Shown here one piece after another: positions 44,690-57,379 of a stretch of 64,000 nt of DNA (its first letter is position 1; each line of letters begins with the position of its first letter). The position numbers and the translations under genes were made by a program. This DNA comes from Nymphaea colorata. Taxonomy: Eukaryota; Streptophyta; Magnoliopsida; Nymphaeales; Nymphaeaceae. The stretch spans positions 8,430,802-8,494,801 of the forward strand of contig NC_045145.1 of NCBI RefSeq assembly GCF_008831285.2. Direction: 5' to 3'. The notes under the pieces are model-generated. The model saw only the letters and a list, made by a program, of their open reading frames with translations, was not told where the DNA came from and did no database searches.

Positions 44690-47610
44690 ATGGCTAATTG
44701 GTCATGCAAGAGTATTTGGAGTTCATAAGAGTAAAACCAAATTGATCAATTTTAATGTCATTTTCTTGTGGGCTAATAACATCATACCACTGACATTTGA
44801 ACAAGGTGAATTTCAAGCTTGGATGATATTGAACTTCAATAATATCACTTATCAAACCATAATATGTTGCATCACCAATTATTGGACTTTTGTCTTTAGC
44901 ACTTGAGAAGCTCGATGTTTGCATAGTTACCACCACACCACTATTTTGTGTTCATTTTTTTCCTCTATATTTTTAGTATGAAACTGATACCCATTTATAA
45001 TGTATCCCTTATATCTTTTGACAACAGATTGATCATATTGTGAGAGGTATACAAGTTCATCATTGATTATCTTATTTGCTGCTTTTGCATGCACCACACG
45101 ACTATAAGACTACTCAATAAATTTTGTCTTATGTATACACTCCATTTGATGAGGTCTTTTTTGATTTTGTCTTCCACCAAAGACAAATGTTCCCTATCAC
45201 AACAACAATAATGTCAGCTTACATGTATAAAGCATATGTTGTCTTGTTCATAGCTTACTTTAGATATGTTGTGTTATCTAAACTAGTGATTAATCTTCCT
45301 CCAAATACGTAACGCCTTGGGGAAAACATATTTGGTAAAGCTCCTTCAACATCGTCATTATTTCTTATAGGTATACTCAATCTAGTCTCCACACTATGCA
45401 AATATCTAGAATAAAATTGAAGACATTTATCTGCAATGTAACCCTCAGCAATAGGCCCCTCCACTTGGCTTTGATGATGCTTATAACCTGTTAGTCTAGA
45501 TAAGTACCTGTTACATAATACAATGAACATAAAATCAAAATAGTAGCTACTATAAGATGTACAAAATGAATACTTGATGCAACATACCTTTCAATTGGGT
45601 ACATCCAGCGATATGGAAGTGGTCCTCCCAATATCATCTCCTCAACAAGATGAACAGTTAAATGTATTATGATGTCGAAGAAAGATGGTGGGAAGATCAT
45701 TTCCATATGATACAATTTTTTTGTTGCACATTCTTGTACCTGGTTTAAAGCAGTTTCCCGTACTGTCTTTGAACATATTTTCTGAAAAACATGTCTAGGT
45801 CAATAAGAACTAAACTAACTTTGCATGGTAATATTCTTCTCACATCTAAATGAATATACTGATGTAACAACGTATGACAATCATATGTTTTTAGATGTCG
45901 TGATATGCTAGCTAAATAGTTATCAGAAAACCTTTAAACCTTTCAACACATCACAAAAAATCTTTTTTCTTCTTTGCTCATATAGTAGCGTACAGCTGGT
46001 CAAAATATTTTTCCTCCTTAGAATTGTTGCATTTTTGTGTTCATATCTTGTAAGTCTAAACATGCATTTAAATGATCTTTTGTCTTCTCTTTTGTATCTA
46101 ACAATGTGTTGACAATGTTGTCACATATATTTTTCTCTATGTGCATTACATCCAAATTGTGGTGCAACATACCATGTTATCAATAAGGTAAAGTAAAGAA
46201 TATGTTTTTTTCTTTCCAATTGTACAGTAATCCACTTTTTACCTCATTTAATTGTTCCAACACATCTACCAGATAATGGAGTAGAAGCAACTCCCTCATC
46301 AACATCACCATTGGGTGAAAATTTATGAAACCTAAACTTATGATCTAGAGGCAAGAATCTGTGATGTTTCATATAACAAATTTTTCGGCTATGTTTCATA
46401 TAACATCAACAAGTATCCTTGTTGTATATAGGACATGCTAGTTTTCCTTTTGTACTTCAACCTGATAAGTTTGCATAAGCGTTTGCATAAGCTGGAAAGT
46501 CATTTATTTTCCATAATAATACAGCTCGTAATTGGAAGTATTGTTCTGTTGATGCATTGTATATTTAACACCTTCTTTCCATAGCAATTTTAGTTCATCA
46601 ATTAGTGGTTGTAATAGGACATCCATTTTATTTCCAGATGTTGTTGGATTAGAAATTGACAATGTCAATATTGTTGATGTCTGCTTTATACAAATCTATG
46701 AAGGAAAATTATATGCAAGTAACAACACAGACCAGATGCTATATGACACACTTAAAGTTTTAAAAGGATTAAACCCATCACTTGCTAGACCCAATTTGAC
46801 ATTGTGGCTGACTGATGCAAATATTGGATGCAACTCATCAAAAGATTTCCAACCCTGTGCATCAGCAAGATGTCAAATAACTCCATCCTTAGTACGACCC
46901 TTATCATGCCATCTCCTCTGAGATGATATCTTTCTAGAAAAAAATAATCTTTTTAGTTTAGGTCCAAGTAGAAAGTGCCACAAAATATTCGCTAAAATTT
47001 TTTGCAGTTTGGTAGAACTTGTAGCATTGGTTGTATGAGATTTGTTCTCCTCCCATCTTGACACACCACAAAAATTACATTTTCCTTTTGTATGGTGTAT
47101 TTTCAATACAACATACAATTACTCCGGCAAACATTACTCTTTTTATAATCAATTCTCAAATATGATATTATTTTTTTAGCTTCATAGCATGACTTTGGTA
47201 GCTCAACAGGCTGTGGAAATGCTCCAATCAATAATTCAAGTAACTTTTCAAATCCCTTGTTGCTTAAATTGTTGAGGCATTTGACATGAAATGAGCACAA
47301 AAATCTTGCATGCAACTCATCACTTTCCCCTTTATCTTCAAGGTTGTTCATCCCATCACAATCCTCATGGTCATGGACACCCCAATCATTGCTTACATTG
47401 TTAATTAATTCATTTATTTTATCAACATCTGTGCCAACATCATCATCATCTTGACTTTGAAGAGGTATAATGGATTCTCCATGATGATACTTTCTTGTAT
47501 AATTTTTTACTAAAGTCATGCCACAAAAAATGATCAAATACATTCTCCATTGTCTCCCAAAACGAAATGACACACTTTCGACAAGGACATCTGATTTTTC
47601 TATCGTTGTA
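44690..47610 (-). pseudogene. CACTA (En/Spm) TNP2-type transposase, broken
   Basis: Domains in minus-strand order. A transposase-associated domain at about 47,470-47,600 has RCPCRKCV, and NYTRKYHHGES in another frame. A linker at 47,110-47,400 has KCLNNLSNKGFEKLLELLIG, LPKSCYEAKKII and SNCMLY. The TNP2 core has WHDKGRTKDGV and HLADAQGWKSFDELHPIF plus LGLASDGFNPF at about 46,750-46,920, LIDELKLLWKEGV at about 46,600, HNLDVMHIEKNICDNIVNTL near 46,090-46,165, and DNYLASISRHL near 45,900. DUF4218 is seen as FPPSFFDIIIHLTVHLVEE and MILGGPLPYRWMYPIERY at 45,590-45,710, with IAEGYIADKCLQFYSRYL at about 45,410-45,460. DUF4216 at 44,694-44,936 has FSSAKDKSPIIGDATYYG. Stops and frameshifts lie between all of these. 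It cuts and pastes CACTA elements when intact; this copy cannot. Confidence 0.88.
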
Positions 47611-47614
47611 ACAT

Positions 47615-50600
47615 TATTACTCGTCTTCGCAGAGACAAAAACAGTGATGCCTTGCAAATACTCAATACTTTTCCTGAATAACATATCCAAGTTATGTTAT
47701 CAATGGATCAGTCCATGTTAGTGCATAAACATGATGAAAAAAAGTGTTCTCAATAATTTGCCTACCTTTGTTTAACCAACTTCTATCCTCCATGATATTG
47801 AAAAGGCTTTCTTGAGGGACAAGTCTAATGATTTATAGTCAAGAAGGGGTTTAACTACCTTCACTTCTGTAATTTACAAAATATAACTTATTGTATCAAG
47901 TTGACAACGCAATGATACAATAGATGAAAAAACACATAAATCAAAGAAGCAACAATGGTGCTATAGACCAAATTACATTAACAATGGTCTACTTTATCCA
48001 AATTAGAGCAGTATATTTGATTGTCCTTACAAAAAAGTAGAAGCTATTTAGCCCATACCTGAAGTCATACAGGAGATGTGCTGGACTGCATGCATTCACA
48101 TAGTTGTATGGAATATATGAAAGGAAAAAGGGGAAAAAATCAGTTTGAGTTAAGCAGTAAAGAATGAACATATGGAAAAGGCAAACAATTTCTGTTGAAC
48201 TTCAAAGGGGTGTTGCTTTCAAAAATAGGATTGCTCTTATTGACAAGTAGACATGGTTGAAATAGTCAATTCCTCTCCACGTGAGTGGCTCAAAATGAAT
48301 ATGTAATATATGAGGGAATGTCAAGAACACGATCGCTAAAAATTATGATGCTGGACCGTTAGAGCCAATATGTAATTATGATCACCAAAGTTGATTCCCC
48401 CTCCTCTTATCCTAAAGGAAGAAAAGTTTGTTCCTTAAACCCCATCCACCATGGAAATGAAGAGAAAGAACTACCACCTCTCATTAGACACAGCAATGCA
48501 GTTTGGTTGTTGAACTCTTGACCTCCTTCAACTTGAAGATTGCATGTCCTACGCATTTATGCTGAACTCGGTAAACCTTTTAGATAATCTAAAAAACAGT
48601 GCTAAATTCACAAACCACTAACTAAATCACATTTATTTTTTTTATAAAAATAAAAACTAAGATCACATTCAAATTTAAAAAAAAATGAACATACAAGAAT
48701 TTTGCATTCATAAGGTGGAGGTACACCAAAAGTCAGTCCCCCAATAGATTCCTGGTGTAAGTTTACCTAAACCTCCACCGAAACAATGTTACTTTAACTA
48801 TATATATCATTTTATCATAGGCTTCAGAATCTTCAATTATATTAAGGTAAACTTGTTCAATCCATAATGAATAAGCTGGTTGTTTGAAGTTACCCAACAA
48901 ATAAAAGATGTGGATACCATGCAATATGACATCACTCAATATGGGATATTCACCAAAGACAAGTGTTTCTTCCATATAGCTTAAACTACAAATATGACTT
49001 TCTTTTTTTTTTCGGCTGAAAGTGCCATTTTTCCAAATGCATCATAACAAAGAGTATCTATTCAGAATCTGCTAGTAACATAGAGCCAATATGTAATATA
49101 TGAGGGATAATATATGAGAAGATGTATATGGCTTGTAATGCATGACCCTTAGAGCCAATATGAATGTTGTAATTATCCTTCTGTAGACAGCAAAATTCAT
49201 GGTTGAGGATCCTTCTGCATTGGGTAGCATCTTCTCGACCAGAACCTATCCTTTCACTTTATTTGACAGAGTTATGAAACTTTCTATGAAAGCCCTAGTT
49301 TTAAACTAGACCTATCCAAAGCTGCACAGTCCACCTCAGCATAGATATAATAGGTATTTCTCCTTCTAACAATTAAATCAAAGTTCAGTTCCATAAGCAT
49401 CTTGACTAACAAATAAAAGGCCTCTTCTACTCACGAACATAGTATTGTTCATAGTTATACAACTAAAAGGTCTCATCTACTCAAGAACGCCATCTATCTA
49501 CATTTAGCTCTTATAAGATGAGAAGAGACTTCCTTTATCTGCTAATTATGTATTGAATATTGGATTCAACCAATGACGAGGAAATTAAAAATGCCACAGT
49601 TTAAGTGAAAAAGGATACTGAATAATTAGTAGACAAGTAATTCTTGAAGAACAACAAAGGCCACCAATGTTCAGTAATGGCAAAACCAGATGATTCACTT
49701 TCATTGCAGAATTAATATATTCTTCTGCTCAACCACTCGAAACAAAAAATAGAACCCCCATGAACCAATGTTGTAAAAAAGCATATCGTAACGTGTATCG
49801 GTCGGGCCGACCTATTCACTTTATTGTAATGAATCGCAAAAGTATTGTAACATATCATAAATTAAATTTTTAATTCATAAAATTTTTAAAAAATAAAAAA
49901 TAGAGACAAAATTAAAAGAAATTGTTAAAATCAGGAAAAGCAAAGAAAGTTTCGGAAAAAATGTGTTCTATATGAAAAACTCATCACATCATTCAGAACC
50001 CATAATATATTAACACATTTTGAAATTAGAAATAAGAAATTCATCATAATATAATAAGGGTCTATCACAACTTTAATGTTTAAACTTTAAAGTGTTTTAG
50101 ATTACATTACAAGTTCGCAGCATATAAATATATCATGATTATCATCACTCAAGGTCTAATCGTTCCCATGGGGCCATGAGTAAACCTTCTTCTCCACCAG
50201 CGAGTTCTCCCCTAAATCAATGATTTATCACATAAATTGGTAATTTTTGAAGAAAAACTAGTAAAACTTCCCCCTATTACAACATGTTTAGAAAGATGAA
50301 GTGAGACGGTACATATCACACGATATGGGCTCATATTGTGTGACACGGATAACACTGCCATGAACAGTGGCCACTTCACCAGCGTTAGTATGGAGGGAAG
50401 GGACATATTTCTGTAATCTAAATATGATGAACGATAAATTAAATGATATTAGGAAATCCGGCCTAATTACCATTTTAGGCCAGATGTTCTAAGCTAAAAT
50501 CACTTGTGCAGCTGGTGCAGACATATAGTTGCAAGAAGTGGACAGAGATCTCAATACCTTTTAAATCCAAAGCACATCATTTACAAAATTAGTAGGGTAA

Positions 50601-51010
50601 AACACTTCCTAACATCAAACCACTGAGAATACATAAATGGATCATGTTGTCTCGATACAGCTTGCTCCTCGATCAGTCTAATACTATTTACAAGGGAACA
50701 AGTAGGATTACGTAAGAAGAACGCTTGGACGATATTCTGCACATAGATATGAACCTCTCACACAAACAATTTACATGGCCGTGATTCATCCTTTTTTCTA
50801 TCCTAGTAGAGAAGAATATATATAATACAGAGAGAGAAACAGAGAGAACCTACTACGTAGTACACACAAAAGCAACTCATGTTTCCAGGAATTGCAAACA
50901 TACACAGCAAAACTCATGTGTCCAAGAAAGCAAAGAAAAAAAAGGATCATGTCCTACCAATTTTGATCCTTTATTTATGAATGAGAGCTAAACATAATAC
51001 AGCAGCACAT
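47615..51010. other. Gene-free stretch
   Basis: No supported gene. The part next to the transposase could belong to the same CACTA element. About 49,785-50,350 contains ATCGTAACGTGTATCGGTCG and later ACACGATATGGGCTCATATT and TGTGTGACACGG, a texture I associate with plant MITE or MULE repeats, but I could not pair its ends. Confidence 0.4.
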
Positions 51011-51019
51011 AATGTTTGA

Positions 51020-51145
51020 CCTGTGAGCAGCAGAAGAACAATAAGCAAACGATAGAGAGAAAGAGATGTTCACCTGTGAGCAGCAGAAGGACAATAAGCA
51101 AACGATAGAGAGAAAGAGGTGTTCACCTGTGAGCAGCAGAAGTCG
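51020..51145. repeat. Tandem repeat, 53-bp unit, 2.4 copies
   Basis: Units begin ACCTGTGAGCAGCAGAAG at 51,020, about 51,073 and about 51,125. The first two full units differ at only a couple of positions; the third is cut after about 18 bp. Confidence 0.85.
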
Positions 51146-51419
51146 CAAATGAGTAGGCATGCAGATGAAAAGTGGGAAAAAAAAGTGTGGGAGATGGATC
51201 AGAGATGCAAAAAAATAAAAAACGTGATAGATGCCAATGGAATCTGCTGATTCCCGATGATCTAAAGTGCCGATTTGCCGATAAAATCCGCCGACTTCCG
51301 GCGTACAAGCTCCGAACATCAATGACAAACGCAGAGGGAGGGATATCGTGGGGCACGAAGACATCAGCCACCAAATTATTTTTGTGGTTTCGCAGGAAAG
51401 GGGGCTTCTGGCGCTAGGT

Positions 51420-51675
51420 GAAGGGGGCGCTGGGACCCTTTTAGTGGCGCTACTGTTCTGAAGACCGCCAGAAACGATTTAATGGCGCCGAAGGAATATG
51501 TCAAGAAACCCTCAGATGGTGTTGACCGCCATTACAACTCATCTGTAGCGTCTTTTAAACCAGCGCCAAAAGCATGTAATGGCGCAAGTCCATGCTGCGC
51601 CATAGGTTCCTCTTCTACAATGGCGCTACAAATATTTGTCCAAGTAGCGCCAAATCCCTTGTTTTCTTGTAGTGA
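51420..51675 (-). mobile_element. CACTA element terminus with AGCGCC-motif array
   Basis: On the minus strand the sequence begins CACTACAAGAAAACAAGG at 51,675, a typical CACTA terminal inverted repeat. The next 250 bp carry at least eight copies of AGCGCCA/TGGCGCT in both orientations, like the subterminal sites bound by a TNPA-type protein. It is far more GC-rich than its surroundings. It could be the 5' end of the element encoding the minus-strand transposase at 44.7-47.6 kb, but I found no matching CACTA end to the left. Confidence 0.65.
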
Positions 51676-52309
51676 TGATTGCATGCCTGATGGCGACGAC
51701 CCTCAAAATCCAAGAATCTTGTCAAATGTCGATGCACTGGCACAGAGGAACTCCTTAAATGATAATGTAATAACATATCTTTCCAGTAAAAAATCAGCAG
51801 TATAGCCATTATTTAGGCCCATGATATTTTTTTTAATGGTCTTTCTTTTGCTTGCTACCTTTTTTTATCATTTTATAGTCATTGCAGTTACAGAAGTCCT
51901 TTCAGGAGCCCAAAATATACTTGGTGTATGTTTGAGGATTTGAACACCAAACCTAATTCACCTCAATTCTATTCTGATAACGTGTTGCCTATTAATATCT
52001 ACTCTGATTAAGTAAAACTGTTTCTTATTTAATTTTATTTTTAAATTTGTGATAACTCATATAAATTGCATCTTTGAGGAAAAACTGCCTAAGGTTTCGT
52101 GCTCATCAAGTCACACCACGACCACAAGAATTTATGCTCAACCTGTTTTATTTAATGAAGTAATTTACCAAACAAGCGCCGGTAAGCCTCGCTTATTGGT
52201 AGATTGGCTAAGGCTTGGCTGGTAACAAACATGAGAGTGAAGCTCATGAGTCTATACTTAAGTAAATGAAAAAATTAAACCCAATTAAGTCATGCGGTAC
52301 TTTCAAGTG

Positions 52310-52675
52310 TTTGTGAAATGTCTTTTCCACCGATGTGCACGGATGTCGATGAAAGAATAAGTTATACCAACGCAACCTTTAGAAATCGGTAATATTCCAC
52401 CGAAAAACACCTTCATCCACACGAGGGGTCTTAGGTGTTAGTAAAATCCTTATTTTTAGCACGACCAATTTTGAGATGTCCGTAAAGATAAACTTTCACC
52501 GCCATGCAGTCTCTATGCGTCACTGAAGGCCGATGTTCATTGGCGTCGTTCTCTGAACGTGGATGAAAGTCCATCTTCACCAACACCTCAGTTTGGATAT
52601 CGGTAAAATTCGACTTTCACCGACAGCTAACCATCTAAGTGTCAATGATTCTTTTTTTTTTTTTTTTGGGTAGTG
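52310..52675 (-). mobile_element. Second CACTA-like terminus with ACCGA repeats
   Basis: The minus strand begins CACTACCC at 52,675, followed by a run of A. Subterminal ACCGA/TCGGT words in both orientations occur through about 52,310-52,620 (for example CCACCGATGTGCACGG and TTTCACCGCCATGC, TATCGGTAAAATTCGACTTT). The motif differs from the AGCGCC array, so it is a different CACTA family. The partner end was not found. Confidence 0.5.
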
Positions 52676-53479
52676 TGGGCATGTTTCTTTCAGGTTGCTG
52701 AGCTCGTAGTTAATGCTCCAAAGAAATGGTATCCCACGACCCTTTTTTTTTTAGCTGTACATGTTAAAGAAGCAATGAGGTATGCATCACATAACAATAA
52801 GAATTTTTAACTCCTCTCCCATCTATAATTCTTGGAATTGGTTAGGAGTTAGAATATATTTTTATGGGGCCGCAAACAACAATGGAGTTTGAAATTAACT
52901 TTGGGGGCAGCAGTTTTGCCGTTGGTAAGTCAGAGGAAAGCGAACAAAGCAGGGTAAAGTTTGCATTTCGCCGAACCAGACTCCACAATTGAGCAACAAT
53001 CGAAGTTGCAAATTGAAGAGATCACCACCATATTCTTTGAAGCTTTAAGTCCTCCCTTCTTTTGGCCTAGACATGGCTCTGCGTCTGTCACGTACCCAAT
53101 CCTTCAAATGATAATATGAGACAACCGTCTCCTTCTCTCACGAGCTAGTGTTGTTTTCACCAGAAAGCTGTCCTTAGGCGGAGCCCACAAACAATCTTTT
53201 TTCCTAGTGACAAAAAAGGAGGAGTGTCAAACGCTTTCACATTATATGGGAGAGGTAGGAAACGACAAGGAAACATGCATAAGAAGTCAGAGATTTTTGG
53301 CCCAAGAGCAATTATATGAGCTTTTGGGTCAGGTTCATTATGAGTGGTCCTCGCTCACTGTTGAAAATGAGTGGAGCGGTGGGCAGCTCCTTGTACATGT
53401 CCACACCTGGCGGCTCTGCCACTTATCCACATCCATAAGAATTCGTAGTGACCTCTCTTTCTTCACAGAAGAATGATAA

Positions 53480-56180
53480 AAACTAAAAAATAAGTGTATG
53501 TTTAGTGAGCAACAGGTTAACAACCCACAGTCCAGAAAAAAAGCTCCCCATTCTCTTTGTTTGAGGATCATTGTTGCATAGGACATGGGTGGGATACAAT
53601 ATGGCAGTTAACTTAGGATATATGTTTAGTTTCATAATAAGACATGGATCTAACAAGGTCAGGATACCCAAAATAATGGGTCAACATCTTTGGAGTGGAA
53701 CAAAGTGAACATGCGCAATTGGGTGCAACTGTTGGGTTTTATGGTGGTGCTAATCAGTTATAATGATCTTGCTACTATGAAAAAATATTCTAAACGTGCC
53801 CAATTGGGTGAAATTTTTGAATTGGATCATGCTACTTTGAAATCAAATCCACTGATGTTTTTCGTACTAGTTCAAGGGGTTGGTTCACTTTTGGACATGC
53901 TTCATTTGCTTTGCTTTTCTTTTTTTTGCCATATTTGACATGGTGCGAGAACCTTGTTGGTTGATGTTTTTTTTGTATTGACCCAAATTTAGGGAGCCTT
54001 CTAAAAAACAGGGGATCCAACTACAAGCAGACAAGAAGTTAGATATAACATTTCTTTCATATATCTAGCCTATGTTTCATATAGGGTACCAGAGAAATAT
54101 TAATTTGAATCATCACCTATTACTCTTGATCTTTATTGGTCCGGAAAATGATCTCAAATGAACAAGTATGAAAGTTATAATTGTAAAACACTATTGAATC
54201 TATGAAAACATTGGTTTATACATTTTGTTGGTCTCTAAGGATAATATTTTTTTGCTATTTTTTTAGAGAACCGCTTAAGATTCTAAATAAAAAGATAGAT
54301 GAAATGATTTTTCATTATCTCAATTGACCGGATAATTGTGATTATCTCAATCAGAGGTGGCCTGTCAAATCCCCAAGGGGATGACAGGGTCAACTGCGGA
54401 TGGAGAAACATAGATTGCTTGCTTCTTCAAGCCTTTGACCACTACTCTTGTCCATAATGTCTCAGCAAGTTGTTCACGCGGGAGGGAGTCAATGTGATGT
54501 CCTTCAAACAAGTTTAAAGAATGCAACCTTATATAATATTCATAAATGTTACATATTTTTTTAAATAAGAAGCAAGGTATTAATCCTTACACGAATCCCC
54601 ATGCGCATGCATCAGTTTCCGATATGAGAGGAAAAGCAAAGTTTACGGATTAACAGTTGAAAAGGCAGAGAAGAGGATGCCGAAATGAATGTTTGGCGTG
54701 CAAGAGAGACCCCTTTCCTTTCTTCCCCCCTCCCCCACATGCCGCCCAATCTGAATTATTAGTGCCGCCCGCATGATTGACATCGAGAATATACTTTACG
54801 AAGATGCTTTCTCCCGGCCGAGGACTTCTGTAGTTGCTCAGATAGTGTTCTTCTGTTCCTGCATCATCATTTACCATTGTCTGGAGAGAGAGAGAGACGC
54901 AAATAATTGCATACCGCAATTCTATGTCCAATCTTTTCTTTTCGTATGTTTGAGTAGGAAACGTGTAATCTAAAAAAGTCCAGATATCATTTTAAAGGAA
55001 CATGAAAGAGAGAGACTTTGATTTGATCACTCATGGTCGTCCTATATATATACACATGATGCTGCGGACCACCTCGCTTTTGGCAGAAAACACGGGTAAC
55101 TGTGTTCTTTTTGTCCAATCCAATGTTCTTTTCGTGTGATCTGGGGGAATGATTTTTTAACATTACAAACACTTATGAAAGTGTCAAACATAAGTAAACT
55201 TATCCGTTTCTTCAAATGAGACTAACATAACAGACGCCCTTGTTGATTTGCCAGGATGTATATGTAAAAGAAATGCTCATTTGTACGAATCCATCTTTGA
55301 TACTGCATCTCGCCCTTGATTCTTAAAATCTTCCATACCTTGTTTATATATTCCCGTGTCCTTTTATGTCCACAACTTTACATGAGCACCATCACACATA
55401 CATCAAGGAAGAGGGCGATGCAATGGTGTGTACCAGAGACATGCACATGAAAAAAAAAAAAAGAAAAGGAACTAGGGTATTTTGGTGACTTAAAAAATGT
55501 ATTTTTTGGCTTTTAAATTTTTCCCCATCTTTTTTGTTTTTGTTTTTATAGAGCTCTCCTACTTTTATTGCCCAGTGGCCAGTACGCGCTGGGCAGCTGA
55601 ACATCATGCTGTTCTCCTCATCACACGAGCGCTACCAAGGAGAGAGAACCTGTTTCCATGGAGGGAAACCGATGGATGAAAAGGAAGGAAGAGCAAATGA
55701 AAGGCGGGGTGGAAAAAAAGAGAAGATTGTAAAGTTTATTTGGATAAAAAGGAAATTTGCAACTATTTTCTTTTTCATTCTAATCCTTAATTTTCATTGA
55801 GTCAATCCCTTTTTTCCTTTCATTTCTTTTTTTTTTTTTTGTTTTCTTTTGCACTGGTTTTCTTTCCTTTCTTTTTCTTTTTAACTAACTAACCAACAGA
55901 TTTTTAATTATCCAACCGAACATTGGATTGACTACCCTCTCCTCCGTTTCCTCTCTTTTCCTCCATCCAAAATAGACTGTAAAACTAATATCGCATAAGC
56001 AAAGATGGTGAGGAAGAGAGAGAAAGAGACTACAGAGATCATACTAATGTCGAGAACATTCTAGCTTCGCACGTAATTGAAAAAGTTACGTACATAATCC
56101 ATCCTCTTTTTTCCGTATAGGAAAAAGCCCTACCTTCAAAATGAAAAAAAAAAAAAAAAAAAAGCGAAAACCACAGCAGG
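53480..56180. other. Region 3' of SAT2, no further gene
   Basis: No supported gene. Copy B is about 1.8 kb longer than copy A between the shared left block and the SAT stop, so some of 53,480-55,200 is probably inserted sequence. Homopolymer A/T tracts and a short GA run are present. An A tract of about 20 bp lies at about 56,144-56,163, just past the SAT2 stop. Confidence 0.45.
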
Positions 56181-56186
56181 AGAAGT

Positions 56187-57149
56187 CTAGATTACATAGT
56201 CGGACCAATCGGATATGTGAGAGGTCTGGTCCATCGTCATGCTCGGGATCTTTGTCAACTTAATGGGATTGTCCTTCCCACCAACCAACCTCGCCGGATT
56301 CCCTACCGCCGTCGTCTTGGCCGGAATCTCCTTCAGCACCACAGAGCCGGCCCCAATCTTAGCCCCAGATCCCACCCTGACGTTACCCAGGACGTGGGTG
56401 CCCGCACCGATCAGCACCCCATCGGCAATTTTCGGGTGCCGGTCGCCAATGGCCTTGCCGGTACCTCCAAGGGTTACGTTGTGCAAGATCGACACGTTGT
56501 CGCCGATCACCGCAGTCTCGCCGATCACCACTCCGGTGGCATGGTCCAGCAGGATGCCCTGCCCAATCCGCGCTCCCGGGTGGATGTCCACAGCAAAGAC
56601 CTCCGACACCCGGTTCTGAATGACCAAGGCCAACGGAATCCGGCCCTGATTCCACAGCCGGTGAGCCACCCGGTGAGCCTGAATCGCCAAGAACCCCTTG
56701 AAGTTGAGCAGACACTGGACGTAACTAACGCACGCCGGGTCCCTCTCCTTCACCGCCTTCAAATCCTCTCGAATCGCCGTCCGGATGGCTGCGTCTTCGA
56801 GAATCGTTGTCAGGAAGACATCGGCGAGGCTGCAAGCCGGCAGGTGCGGTGTGGCCAGCTTGTTGCCGAGATGGGTAGCGAGGGCACTCTCAAGCGAATC
56901 GTGAGAAAGAATAGTGGCCATATAGAAGCTTGCCAAGACGGGCTCTTGCTCCACATCCCGCCTGGCCTCCTCCCTCATCTTCATCCACAGTTCGTCCTTC
57001 TCTTCAATATCTTTGGCATGTTGCAAAGCCCTCGAGAACTCGACGAACCTGTAAATGGTGGCCGGATCGGAGATCAAGGCCTGGTCGGCGTCGAATGACA
57101 GGCGCTTTGCTACCAGCACCGACCCCGAGCACTCGATGCACGTCGCCAT
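56187..57149 (-). CDS. Serine acetyltransferase, copy 2 (SAT2)
   Basis: A 320-residue intronless gene. The reaction is as for SAT1: L-serine plus acetyl-CoA gives O-acetylserine for cysteine synthesis. The N-terminal SAT domain (about 50-155) has LWMKMREEARRDVEQEP, ILSHDSLESALATHLGNKL and ERDPACVSYVQCLLNFKGF. The beta-helix carries DIHP (Asp188), LDHATG (Asp202-His203) and GDRHPKI (His238). The C-terminal tail ends MTMDQTSHISDWSDYVI, which is the standard plant form whose last residues enter the active site of O-acetylserine (thiol) lyase. The GNPARLVGG segment, near where cysteine feedback sensitivity is set in plant enzymes, is unchanged between the copies. No obvious transit peptide, so it is probably cytosolic. 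It is closer to the plant consensus than SAT1 at most differing positions. Confidence 0.97.
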   Translation of the reverse strand: MATCIECSGSVLVAKRLSFDADQALISDPATIYRFVEFSRALQHAKDIEEKDELWMKMREEARRDVEQEPVLASFYMATILSHDSLESALATHLGNKLATPHLPACSLADVFLTTILEDAAIRTAIREDLKAVKERDPACVSYVQCLLNFKGFLAIQAHRVAHRLWNQGRIPLALVIQNRVSEVFAVDIHPGARIGQGILLDHATGVVIGETAVIGDNVSILHNVTLGGTGKAIGDRHPKIADGVLIGAGTHVLGNVRVGSGAKIGAGSVVLKEIPAKTTAVGNPARLVGGKDNPIKLTKIPSMTMDQTSHISDWSDYVI

Positions 57150-57301
57150 TTCGATCTCTGCAAGTGCCTTTCTACTACAGTGCCTGCAGGAATTAAAGAT
57201 GGTCCCGCGGAACGGAAGCAGAGAAGGGGAAACTATTGGGAAGAGTTAAATTAGGAGACGAGCGTCTCTGTTTTCAGGGAATTGTGGAGAAGGCGGTGCC
57301 G

Positions 57302-57310
57302 TTTATATAG
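57302..57310 (-). promoter_or_regulatory. SAT2 TATA box
   Basis: CTATATAAA on the minus strand, about 155 bp upstream of the ATG, in the same context as SAT1. A single GGACGCGATT...GCTTGGTGCA unit lies just upstream (about 57,319-57,343), against three related units in SAT1. Confidence 0.75.
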
Positions 57311-57379
57311 GAGAAGGTGGACGCGATTGGACGCTTGGTGCAGAGGGGATGATGGGGCAACGTGTCTCACGCTGCTTCA

